Source: an uncultured Steroidobacter sp.
GTDB taxonomy: Bacteria > Pseudomonadota > Gammaproteobacteria > Steroidobacterales > Steroidobacteraceae
NCBI GenBank assembly: GCA_937864115.1
Contig: CALMII010000038.1
Location: forward strand, 1 to 64,000
Direction of reading: 5' to 3'
Length of the DNA stretch: 64,000 nucleotides
A program made the position numbers and the translations under genes. Shown here piece after piece: positions 35,096 through 42,511 of the stretch. Positions within the stretch are counted from its first letter, which is position 1. Every line of letters begins with the position of its first letter. Under the pieces are notes generated by a model. The model was not told the origin of the DNA. It saw only the letters and a list, made by a program, of their open reading frames with translations, and ran no database searches.

Positions 35096-36580
35096 TCACA
35101 TCAACACCACGTCATACTGATCCTGCTGATACAACGCCTCCGTCTGCAGCCGGATCGGCTTGCCGGTGTGCACTTCCAGTTCGGCGAGCGCGGCGGATTC
35201 CTCGTCGAGCAGGCGTTCGATCACGTCCTGATGCGCCAGCACCATCAGTTCCTGGAACTGGAATTGACGCGATTGGCGCAGGATTTCCCGGAAAATTTCG
35301 TAACAGACTGTTTCCGTGGTCTTCACGAAGCCGCGACCCTCGCAGGTAGGACACGAGCTGCACAGCATGTGTTCCAGGCTTTCGCGCGTCCGCTTGCGGG
35401 TCATTTCCACCAGACCCAGCGGCGATACCGACGAGATGTGGTTGCGGGCGTGATCGCCGACCAGCGCCTTCTCCAGCGCCTGCAGCACCTGGTGGCGGTG
35501 CTCCTCTTCTTCCATGTCGATGAAGTCGATGATGATGATGCCGCCGAGATTGCGCAGGCGCAGTTGCCGGGCGATCGCCACCGCCGCTTCGAGATTGGTG
35601 CGGAAGATCGTTTCCTCCAGCGTGCGATGGCCGACGTACGCACCGGTGTTCACGTCGATGGTCGTCATGGCCTCGGTCTGGTCGAACATGAGGTAGCCGC
35701 CGGACTTGAGCGGCACTTTTCGTTCCAGCGACTTCTGGATCTCCTCCTCGACGCCGTACAGATCGAAGATCGGCCGGTCGCCGTCGTACAGTTCGATGCG
35801 CTCGGTCATTTCCGGCATGAACGTGCGCGCGAAGTCCTTCATGCGCTGGAAGGTCTCTTCGTGATCGACGCTGACCTTGTCGACGCCGCTGGAGACGACG
35901 TCGCGCAGCACGCGCACGGCGAGCGGCAGATCTTCGTTCACGAGATTGCCTGGCCGCGTCGAAGCCGCCTTTTCGCCCAGCACTTTCCAGAGCTTCTGCA
36001 GGAACAGCATGTCGGCGCGCAGCGCGTCGGGACTCGCTCCTTCCGCGGCGGTGCGCACGATGTAGCCGCCCGACTCCTCGCTCTGCAGAAACAGATTGGC
36101 GGCCTCGCGCAGTCGATGACGCTCGGCTTCGTCTTCGATGCGCGCCGAGATGCCGATGCCCTTGCCCTTCGGCATGTAGACGAGATACCGCGACGGAATC
36201 GTGATGAACGTCGTGAGCCGCGCACCCTTGGTGCCGAGCGGATCTTTCAGCACCTGCACCAGGATCTCGCTGCCTTCCGTGACGAGCGACTGGATTTCCT
36301 GGCTGCTGGTGCCCGTCACCGGCTGGTCGGGCTGACCGTTTTCGCCCACGGCCGGATGCACGATGTCGGAAGCGTGCAGGAAGGCCGTGCGTTCGAGGCC
36401 GATGTCGATGAAGGCCGCCTGCATTCCCGGCAGCACGCGCGAGACACGTCCTTTGTAGATATTGCTGATGAGGCCGCGGCGGTTGGCGCGCTCGAGGAAG
36501 ATTTCCTGCAGCACGCCCTCTTCCACCAGCGCGGCGCGCACTTCGCGCGGGCTCACGTTGATCAGGATCTCCGCCGTCAT
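35096..36580 (-). CDS. rng: Ribonuclease G
   Basis: A 494-residue endoribonuclease (E. coli RNase G 489) that matures the 16S rRNA 5' end and cuts mRNAs. N-terminal S1 domain (about 38-130) with GLISNIYKGRVSRVLPGMQAAFIDIGLERTAFLH; catalytic core with TTIDVNTGAYVGHR and IIIIDFIDMEEEEHR supplying the magnesium-binding Asp residues; Zn-link CPTCEGRGFV. It lacks the long C-terminal scaffold of RNase E. ATG 36580 overlaps the maf stop by 4 nt. Confidence 0.96.
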   Translation of the reverse strand: MTAEILINVSPREVRAALVEEGVLQEIFLERANRRGLISNIYKGRVSRVLPGMQAAFIDIGLERTAFLHASDIVHPAVGENGQPDQPVTGTSSQEIQSLVTEGSEILVQVLKDPLGTKGARLTTFITIPSRYLVYMPKGKGIGISARIEDEAERHRLREAANLFLQSEESGGYIVRTAAEGASPDALRADMLFLQKLWKVLGEKAASTRPGNLVNEDLPLAVRVLRDVVSSGVDKVSVDHEETFQRMKDFARTFMPEMTERIELYDGDRPIFDLYGVEEEIQKSLERKVPLKSGGYLMFDQTEAMTTIDVNTGAYVGHRTLEETIFRTNLEAAVAIARQLRLRNLGGIIIIDFIDMEEEEHRHQVLQALEKALVGDHARNHISSVSPLGLVEMTRKRTRESLEHMLCSSCPTCEGRGFVKTTETVCYEIFREILRQSRQFQFQELMVLAHQDVIERLLDEESAALAELEVHTGKPIRLQTEALYQQDQYDVVLM

Positions 36581-37200
36581 GCCGACACCCCGATCCGCGA
36601 TTCCGTCCTGTCCAGCGTCCAGCCCGTCATGCGCAGCAGTTCTCCTGTTTCGAACAAGGGCAGTCCGACGATGCCGGAATAACTGCCCGCGATGCGTTCG
36701 ATGAACACGGCCGCCCGGCCCTGGATGCCGTAGGCGCCCGCCTTGTCGACCGGTTCGCCCGATTCCCAGTACGCGGCGATCTCCTCTTCGCGCAATGCGC
36801 GCACGCTGACGTCGCTGATGCTGACGCGGCAGTCGCAGCCGCCGGCATGACGCACGGCGACGGCCGTGTAGACCTGATGCGTGCGCGCCGACAGCCGTCG
36901 CAGGATGCGCAACGCGTCGTCGCGATCCCGCGGCTTGCCGAGCACGTCATCGCCCAGCGCGACCGTCGTATCGGACCCGAGCACCGGCGCGCGTTCCGCG
37001 GCGGACAACCGTTCCCAGAGCGCTTCGGCCTTCGCGATGGCCAGGCGGCGCACGTAGTCGACCGGCAGTTCGCCCGGCTTCAGCGATTCGTCGATGTCGA
37101 CCGGCCGCACCCGGTGCGCGACCCCGATCTGGGTCAGCAGCGCGCTGCGCCGGGGCGATGCGGAGGCCAGCCAGATCAATGAGTTGGAAGAGCTTGTCAT
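36577..37200 (-). CDS. maf: Maf-like nucleotide pyrophosphatase
   Basis: A 207-residue Maf/YhdE-type enzyme that hydrolyses dTTP/UTP or modified nucleotides, preventing their incorporation. Motifs: IWLASASPRRSALL, VLGSDTTVALGDDVLGKP, THQVYTAVAV, and DKAGAYGIQGRAAVFIERIAGSYSGIVGLPL. The serial order maf-rng-yhdP is conserved with E. coli. Start MTSSSNSL at 37200 is followed quickly by the LASASPRR motif, as is normal. Confidence 0.95.
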   Translation of the reverse strand: MTSSSNSLIWLASASPRRSALLTQIGVAHRVRPVDIDESLKPGELPVDYVRRLAIAKAEALWERLSAAERAPVLGSDTTVALGDDVLGKPRDRDDALRILRRLSARTHQVYTAVAVRHAGGCDCRVSISDVSVRALREEEIAAYWESGEPVDKAGAYGIQGRAAVFIERIAGSYSGIVGLPLFETGELLRMTGWTLDRTESRIGVSA

Positions 37201-37304
37201 CCGTCGAAGGATACAGGCGGGCGCCGGTCGAATGCATTCACCCGGAGCGGAAATTTTCCGGTGGGGCGCGTTAATCGGCGCTGAATCCTTCCGCGCGGCC
37301 GCGA

Positions 37305-37853
37305 TCAGCGCGAGGGGAATTGCTGATGACGGACGAACACGTCGGCGTCGGCCGGGCTGAAGAACACCAGCCATACCTGCTCGATGCGACGCAGTTGCGG
37401 CAGCAGCCCGGCAAGGGCCTGCGAGACGACCTGCGCGGCCTGCGGTTTCGGATAGCCGTAGACACCCGTCGAAATCGCGGGGAAAGCGATGCTGCGCAAT
37501 TCGAGCGACTCGGCGAGTTCGAGCGACTTGCGGTAGCACGAGGCCAGCAGGTCCGCCTCGGGGCGATCCTGTCCCCAGACGGGACCGACGGTGTGGATCA
37601 CGAATCGCGCCGGCAGTTCGCCCGCCGTCGTGGCAACGGCTTCCCCCGGCGGCAGGCCGCGCGGATAGTCGCTGCGACGGATCTGCCGGCACGCTTCGAG
37701 GATCGCCGGCCCGCCGGCACGATGGATGGCGCCGTCCACGCCGCCGCCGCCGAGCAGCGATGAATTCGCGGCATTGACCACGGCATCGACGGCAGCGGTC
37801 GTGATGTCGCCGGTTTGCACGATCAGCCGCCCGGCGAGGTATTCGCGCTGCAT
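37305..37853 (-). CDS. Macro domain ADP-ribose deacylase
   Basis: A 182-residue MacroD-type protein. Core motifs: VDAVVNAANSSLLGGGGVDGAIHRAGG (ADP-ribose pocket with catalytic Asn/Asp), GEAVATTAGELPARFVIHTVGPVW, and AFPAISTGVYGYP. It would remove acetyl from O-acetyl-ADP-ribose or hydrolyse mono-ADP-ribose from proteins. It lies 17 nt after a STAS-like gene and 104 nt before maf. The start MQREYLAG at 37853 gives the standard domain. Confidence 0.92.
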   Translation of the reverse strand: MQREYLAGRLIVQTGDITTAAVDAVVNAANSSLLGGGGVDGAIHRAGGPAILEACRQIRRSDYPRGLPPGEAVATTAGELPARFVIHTVGPVWGQDRPEADLLASCYRKSLELAESLELRSIAFPAISTGVYGYPKPQAAQVVSQALAGLLPQLRRIEQVWLVFFSPADADVFVRHQQFPSR

Positions 37854-37870
37854 GGCGATCGTCCGCGACG

Positions 37871-38254
37871 TCAGTCGATTTCGCGGCGCGCCCAGCGCCG
37901 CGCCCGCTCGGGATCGTCGAACACCTGCATCTGGATGATGTCGCCGATCTGATCGCTGATGAGGATGATGACGTGCAGGGCCGCCGCCAGCGCGCCGGGG
38001 CGGACGACCATGGCCCAGCGGCGTTTGTGCGTGCCGGCAATGTGGACGATGAAGTCGCGGTAGCGCTGGGTTTCGGAGTAGTCCCACTGACCGTGGGATT
38101 CGCGCAGATCGCACACCGAGCTCATGCCATCGCGGAACGACGGGTCCTGGCGACTGCGCCGGACCATGTCGATCAGGCCGTCGACGGTCACTTCGCCGCG
38201 GACGTGCACGTACAGCAGACCATCCGTTTCGTGGATCGAAAAACTGGACTCCAT
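37871..38254 (-). CDS. Small STAS/SpoIIAA-like protein, function unknown
   Basis: A 127-residue protein (GTG at 38260 is an alternative start). Its pattern of short strands and helices, with FSIHETDGLLYVHVRGEVTVDGLIDMVRRS then VCDLRESHGQWDYSETQRYRDFIVHI, resembles the SpoIIAA-like/STAS fold seen in small bacterial proteins, but the match is by eye only. It may share a transcript with the macro domain gene 17 nt downstream. It diverges from a Ser/Thr kinase across 240 bp. Confidence 0.55.
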   Translation of the reverse strand: MESSFSIHETDGLLYVHVRGEVTVDGLIDMVRRSRQDPSFRDGMSSVCDLRESHGQWDYSETQRYRDFIVHIAGTHKRRWAMVVRPGALAAALHVIILISDQIGDIIQMQVFDDPERARRWARREID

Positions 38255-38494
38255 GCGCACCGACTGTCCCCACCGCCTGCGGCATCACACGAACAAGGCG
38301 AGCATCATAGCCGTCCTGCCGCAGGGATCGACCGGGCAAGGCGTGCGGCAATTCCTGAAAATAATGGCCTGGAGTGGGTCGGCCGGCCACATATTCGTGA
38401 CACATTCCCCTTGCCGCCCGCTGCTGCGCTGCGTAGCGTGTGCGGCCTGCACGCAATCGAGAAAAGTGGACTGGGCCGCGAGCGTCATTGAGCG

Positions 38495-39346
38495 ATGCGC
38501 GAATCTGACAAACCGGGGGGAACGGGGCGCAAACCAGTGCTTCCCGTGTTTCCCGTCATTCCGGGCTACCGGTTCCTGCAGACCATCGCGCGGTCCATCA
38601 AGTCCGAGATCCACGTCGCCTACTCCGCGGAGCTGGGCCACAACGTCGCAGTCAAGGTGCTGCGCACGGGGCCGCAGTCCAGCGCCGAGGCCGGCGAAGA
38701 GGAACGCTTCGAGCGTGAGCGCGAACTGCTGACACGCATCCGCCATCCCGCCATCGTCGACGTGTACGACTGGGGTCACGGCGAGGATTTCCGCTACATC
38801 GTCACCGAATACTTCACGGGCGGCAGCCTGGAACTGCGCATCCGCAATCTCATGACGGTGCGCGATACGGTCGACATCTTCCTGCAGATCGCCGGCGCGC
38901 TGGTCGCCGTGCACGCCGCCGGACTGTGCCATCGCGATCTCAAGCCGGCCAACGTGATGATGCGGCCCGACGGTCGCATCGTCCTCATCGACTTCGGCCT
39001 CGCCAAGCACATGGAAGCGAGTACGCAGCTCACCAGCGCCGGCGAAGTCCGCGGTTCGCCGTACTACATCAGCCCCGAACAGGCCGAGGGCGCCCCGGTC
39101 GATCAGCGCAGCGACCTCTACAGCCTCGGCGTGATCCTCTACGAAATGCTCACCGGCACCCGTCCGTTTCGCGGCAGCACGGTGATCGCGATCATCCAGT
39201 CGCATCGCAACGATCCCATCCCCACCCTGCCGCCCGAACTCAGCCGCTTCCAGCGCCTGATCGACGGCCTGCTGGCGAAGAATCCGGCGGAGCGGTTTCC
39301 GAGCGTGGAAACGGCGGTGGCGGAGCTGGCGCGATTGAAGGTGTGA
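38495..39346 (+). CDS. Soluble Hanks-type serine/threonine protein kinase
   Basis: A 283-residue protein made of little more than a kinase domain. Lys54 in NVAVKVLRTG, the catalytic loop HRDLKPANVM (His146-Asp148-Lys150-Asn153), DFGLAK (166-171), SPYYISPEQAEG (activation loop/APE region) and DLYSLGVILYEMLTG are present. The Gly-rich loop (TIARSIKSEIHVAYSAE) is degenerate. There is no membrane segment or PASTA domain, unlike PknB. A 240-bp gap upstream faces the STAS-like gene. Its substrate is unknown; the FHA protein at 26.9 kb is one candidate reader. Confidence 0.9.
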   Translation: MRESDKPGGTGRKPVLPVFPVIPGYRFLQTIARSIKSEIHVAYSAELGHNVAVKVLRTGPQSSAEAGEEERFERERELLTRIRHPAIVDVYDWGHGEDFRYIVTEYFTGGSLELRIRNLMTVRDTVDIFLQIAGALVAVHAAGLCHRDLKPANVMMRPDGRIVLIDFGLAKHMEASTQLTSAGEVRGSPYYISPEQAEGAPVDQRSDLYSLGVILYEMLTGTRPFRGSTVIAIIQSHRNDPIPTLPPELSRFQRLIDGLLAKNPAERFPSVETAVAELARLKV

Positions 39347-39353
39347 GGGATCT

Positions 39354-39443
39354 TGCTGTGGGGCCGGCTTCAGCCGGCCTCTGAGGAGTCAGGCTAAAGC
39401 CTGACCTACAGACCGAGGCCGGCTGAAGCCGGCCCCACAGCAG
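39354..39443. repeat. REP-like element 3 (B-A-B)
   Basis: Palindrome B (39362-39379), A GTCAGGCTAAAGCCTGAC (39388-39405), B (39417-39434), framed by GCTGTGGGG and CCCCACAGC. It occupies nearly the entire 110-bp gap between the convergent kinase and rlmH stops. Confidence 0.85.
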
Positions 39444-39456
39444 GAGAGAACTCGCG

Positions 39457-39924
39457 CTATGCGCGATGGTACGGATGCCCCTTCACGATGCTCACCGCCC
39501 GGTACAGCGCCTCCGCCACCATCACCCGCGCCATGCCATGCGGCAGCGTGAGCGCTGACAGCGACCAGCGCAGATCCGCCTTCGCATCCAGCTCCGGCGC
39601 GATGCCATCGGGCCCGCCAATCAGAAAGGCGACGTCGCGACCGTCGCGCGCGCGGGTTTCGAGGAATTTCGCGAGCTGTTCGCTCGTCATGGATTTGCCG
39701 GTGACCTGCAGCGCGACGACGAACGCACGCGCGGGAATCGCCGCCTGCATGCGCTCGCCTTCCTTCGCAATCGCCTGTTGCGGACTGCCGCTGCCGCGCT
39801 GGCCGAGCGGCACTTCCTTCAGTTCGAGCCGGTAGTCCGCCGTCAGCCGGCCCGCGTAATCGGCGTAAGCCTCATTCACCCAGTTGGGCATCCGGGTGCC
39901 GGCGGCGATGAGGCGCAGGAGCAT
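39457..39924 (-). CDS. rlmH: 23S rRNA pseudouridine-1915 N3-methyltransferase
   Basis: A 155-residue SPOUT methyltransferase, same length as E. coli RlmH, modifying pseudouridine 1915 of 23S rRNA in complete ribosomes. Motifs: MLLRLIAAGTRMPNWVNEAYADYAGRL, FVVALQVTGKSMTSEQLA, DVAFLIGGPDGI (SAM knot) and LTLPHGMARVMVAEALYRAVSIVKGHPYHRA. The start at 39924 matches the family; further upstream codons fall in a repeat array. It follows rsfS, as in most gammaproteobacteria. Confidence 0.96.
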   Translation of the reverse strand: MLLRLIAAGTRMPNWVNEAYADYAGRLTADYRLELKEVPLGQRGSGSPQQAIAKEGERMQAAIPARAFVVALQVTGKSMTSEQLAKFLETRARDGRDVAFLIGGPDGIAPELDAKADLRWSLSALTLPHGMARVMVAEALYRAVSIVKGHPYHRA

Positions 39925-39930
39925 AGGAAG

Positions 39931-39989
39931 AGTGACGAGGGTCAACTACCCCTCGTGACTTACGTGACCTTCGTGACTTTCGTCACTCA
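39931..39989. repeat. 9-bp tandem array between rsfS and rlmH
   Basis: CGTGACTTA/CGTGACCTT/CGTGACTTT/CGTCACTCA (39954-39989), four units with an exact 9-bp period, the last covering the rsfS stop codon. AGTGACGAGGGT at 39931-39942 is inversely complementary to ACCCCTCGTGACT, giving a hairpin. The array lies immediately ahead of the rlmH start. Confidence 0.75.
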
Positions 39990-40532
39990 TTCCCCCACCG
40001 CCGCATCCCGCCGCGCCGCGCTCACGTCCCACAGGTTTTCCAGGCGATACAGCTCGCGCACGCGCGGCAGCATGATGTGAACGATCGCATCCTGCAGATC
40101 GACCAGCACCCATTCGCCGTCACGCTGTCCTTCCACGCCCATCGGGCGGAAGCCGGCCTTCTTCGCCTGTTCGATCACCTTCTCGGCGATCGAGCGGACG
40201 TGACGGTCGGAATTGCCGGACGCGATGACCAACGTATCGGCGATGTCCGTCAGCTTGCGGACGTCCAGCACCTTCACCTGCACGGCCTTCATGTCGTCGA
40301 GCGCATGCTCGACCACCTTGATCAGGTCGTTGGCAGGTGCGGCAACCTTCGGCCGCTTCGCGGCCGCGGCTTTCGCCACGGGTTTGACGGCGGCGGGCTT
40401 CGCCGCGCGCGCTGGAGCCTTCTTCTTGACGGGTGCTTTGGATGCGCCGGCCTTCCGCTTCGCGGCGGCGGGCTTGCGTGCTGCGGTGGAGGAACCGGAT
40501 CGTCGTGAAGTGCTTGCGCGCTTTTCGGCCAT
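39987..40532 (-). CDS. rsfS: Ribosomal silencing factor RsfS with Lys/Ala-rich N-terminal extension
   Basis: A 181-residue protein; ordinary RsfS is about 105-120. The C-terminal domain (about 69-181) is canonical: LIKVVEHALDDMKAVQVKVLDVRKLTDIADTLVIASGNSDRHVRSIAEKV, GFRPMGVEGQRDGEWVLVDLQDAIVHIML. It binds L14 and blocks subunit joining during starvation. The first about 66 residues are almost only Ala, Lys, Arg, Pro and Ser, resembling histone H1 or AlgP tails. It follows nadD by 2 nt. Start 40532 is the only sensible ATG before the domain. Confidence 0.92.
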   Translation of the reverse strand: MAEKRASTSRRSGSSTAARKPAAAKRKAGASKAPVKKKAPARAAKPAAVKPVAKAAAAKRPKVAAPANDLIKVVEHALDDMKAVQVKVLDVRKLTDIADTLVIASGNSDRHVRSIAEKVIEQAKKAGFRPMGVEGQRDGEWVLVDLQDAIVHIMLPRVRELYRLENLWDVSAARRDAAVGE

Positions 40533-40534
40533 GC

Positions 40535-41176
40535 TCACCTCTTGGGTCGGTAACACCCGGATTGGGCAATGATCGCCCGCACGGAGTCGGGCATCAGGAA
40601 GCGGGGATCGCGCCCCGCGGCAATCGATTTGCGGACTTCGGTCGAGGAAATCTCGAGCTGCGTGACCGCATGAATGTAGATGCAGCCCGCCAGCGATTCG
40701 TGCAGATCGTTGATGCGCCCGGTGCCGCGATCGACCAGCAGTTCGCCCAGCGGACCCATGCTCGGCGCGCGCCAGCCCGGACGATGCGCAACGACGAGAT
40801 GCGTGAGATCGAGCAGTTCGCGCCACTGATGCCACTTCGGCAGGCCGAGGAAGGCATCCATGCCGACGATCAGGCACAGCGCGCGGTCGGGAAAATCGGT
40901 CCGCAGCGTGCGCATGGTGTCGACCGAATACGACAGCCCTTCGCGCCGGATCTCGCGATCGTCGACGACGAAACCCGGCTGACCTTCGGTGGCAGCGCGC
41001 ACCATCGCCAGCCGTTCCTCCGCGCCGGCGATCGTGCCTTCGCGATGCGGCGGATTGCCTGCCGGCATGAAACGGATTTCCGTCAGACGCAGCGACTGCA
41101 GCAATTCGAATGCGGTGCGCAGGTGCCCGAAGTGAATCGGGTCGAACGTGCCACCGAAAATACCGATCGGATTCAT
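40535..41176 (-). CDS. nadD: Nicotinate-nucleotide adenylyltransferase
   Basis: A 213-residue enzyme, same length as E. coli NadD, making deamido-NAD from nicotinate mononucleotide and ATP. Motifs: IGIFGGTFDPIHFGHLR (nucleotidyltransferase HxGH), FMPAGNPPHRE, LIVGMDAFLGLPKWHQW and ISSTEVRKSIAAG. Start overlaps the holA stop by 4 nt, the common gammaproteobacterial order holA-nadD-rsfS-rlmH. Confidence 0.96.
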   Translation of the reverse strand: MNPIGIFGGTFDPIHFGHLRTAFELLQSLRLTEIRFMPAGNPPHREGTIAGAEERLAMVRAATEGQPGFVVDDREIRREGLSYSVDTMRTLRTDFPDRALCLIVGMDAFLGLPKWHQWRELLDLTHLVVAHRPGWRAPSMGPLGELLVDRGTGRINDLHESLAGCIYIHAVTQLEISSTEVRKSIAAGRDPRFLMPDSVRAIIAQSGCYRPKR

Positions 41177-42201
41177 GCGGCCCTCGCGCGTGCCAGCCGC
41201 ACTCCGCAGAACCGTGCAACCAGACTTTCCATCTCGATCCAGGGATCCGTACGCAGCACGCCCTTGATGGCGCGATCGACGCGGGCGGCATCCAGCAACA
41301 GGCCGCGCAGCGCGCCCGGCTTCAGTCGCGCCAGCGCCTGCTTCATCGCGGCCTGCCGCGGCCGCCAGACGTAAACCGAATTCATTGCGGCATCGACGCT
41401 CTGCCCGTTGGCGACCAGGTGCTGGACCTGCGCCATCCATTGCAGATCCTTGTTGACCGCCCACAGCACCAGGACGATCTCGACATCCTCACCGCGCAGG
41501 CCTTCGAGAATGCGCAGGGCGCGTGCTGTTTGCCCGCGCATCGCGGCCTCGCCGAGCTGCAGCACGTCGAAGCGCGCGCTGTCGGCCACGGCATCCAGCA
41601 CAGTTTCAGTCGTTACAGGTCCAGGCGGCAGCAACAGGGCCAGCTTCTCCACTTCCTGATGCGCCGCGAGCAGGTTGCCCTCGACCCGTTCGGCGAGCAG
41701 GCCAGCCGCTTCGGCATCCGCCTTCAGTCCGTGCCGGCCAAGACGTTCGCGAATCCAGCCCGGCAGACGCTGCAGGTCGATCGGCCAGATCTGGGTCACG
41801 ACCCCGCGCTTGTCGATGGCGCTCACCCACTTGGAATTCTGTACGCGCCCATCCATCTTGCCCGTGATGACGAGAACCACGTTGTCGGCCGAAGGATTCT
41901 CGGCCAGTTCGACGATGGCATTGCCGCCCTGATCGCCGGGCGTCGGATTGGTCATGCGGATCTCGACGATCTTGCGCTGCGCGAACAGCGACATCGCGCG
42001 GCTCTCGGCGATCAGCGCATCCCAGTCGAAACCGCGTTCGACGACGTGCAGATCGCGCTCGGTGAATCCTTCCGAGCGGGCACGCGCGCGGATCGCATCG
42101 GCCGCTTCGTTGACCAGCAGCGGATCGTCCCCCGACACGAGATAGATCGGGGACAAACCGCGCGACAGCGAGGACGCGAGGTTATCGCCGGTGATTTTCA
42201 C
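41173..42201 (-). CDS. holA: DNA polymerase III delta subunit
   Basis: A 342-residue clamp-loader subunit (E. coli HolA 343) that opens the beta clamp. Recognisable by PIYLVSGDDPLLVNEAADAIRARA, the region SLFAQRKIVEIRM, and PLLRHGLKADAEAAGLLAERVEGNLLAAHQEVEKL-like helices (here RHGLKADAEAAGLLAERVEG). It starts with GTG at 42201; the usual upstream lptE and leuS are absent from the adjacent 310 bp. Translation is coupled to nadD. Confidence 0.93.
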   Translation of the reverse strand: MKITGDNLASSLSRGLSPIYLVSGDDPLLVNEAADAIRARARSEGFTERDLHVVERGFDWDALIAESRAMSLFAQRKIVEIRMTNPTPGDQGGNAIVELAENPSADNVVLVITGKMDGRVQNSKWVSAIDKRGVVTQIWPIDLQRLPGWIRERLGRHGLKADAEAAGLLAERVEGNLLAAHQEVEKLALLLPPGPVTTETVLDAVADSARFDVLQLGEAAMRGQTARALRILEGLRGEDVEIVLVLWAVNKDLQWMAQVQHLVANGQSVDAAMNSVYVWRPRQAAMKQALARLKPGALRGLLLDAARVDRAIKGVLRTDPWIEMESLVARFCGVRLARARAA

Positions 42202-42430
42202 TGCGGGTGACCAGGACGACGATCGGATGGGTTGGACAAGGAACGCCGTTCCGCGGAGATGGAACGTTGCAGGAAGACATGAACGGCGTACGGATCGTCG
42301 GCACTCTCGGGCGCGAACAGCTTGGGGCCAGTGCGGGCGATTATGGCCCAACGGTCCGGGGGACGGAAGCGGAAAGAGGGTTTCACACGGAGTTCGGAAG
42401 AGGAAGATTTCACACAGAGAGCAGTGCTCT

Positions 42431-42495
42431 TCCTGTGGGGCCGGCTTCAGCCGGCCTCTTCAAGTGCAAAGGCCGGCTGAAGCCGGCCCCACAGG
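42431..42495. repeat. REP-like element 4 (two B palindromes) in a 310-bp gap
   Basis: Two copies of palindrome B, GGCCGGCTTCAGCCGGCC (42439-42456) and GGCCGGCTGAAGCCGGCC (42471-42488), framed by CCTGTGGGG and CCCCACAGG. The rest of the gap 42202-42511 between the holA start and the aminopeptidase stop holds two similar strings TTTCACACGGAG and TTTCACACAGAG (42380-42421) and nothing else I can name. Confidence 0.85.
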
Positions 42496-42511
42496 AAATC
42501 TAATCCGGCTC

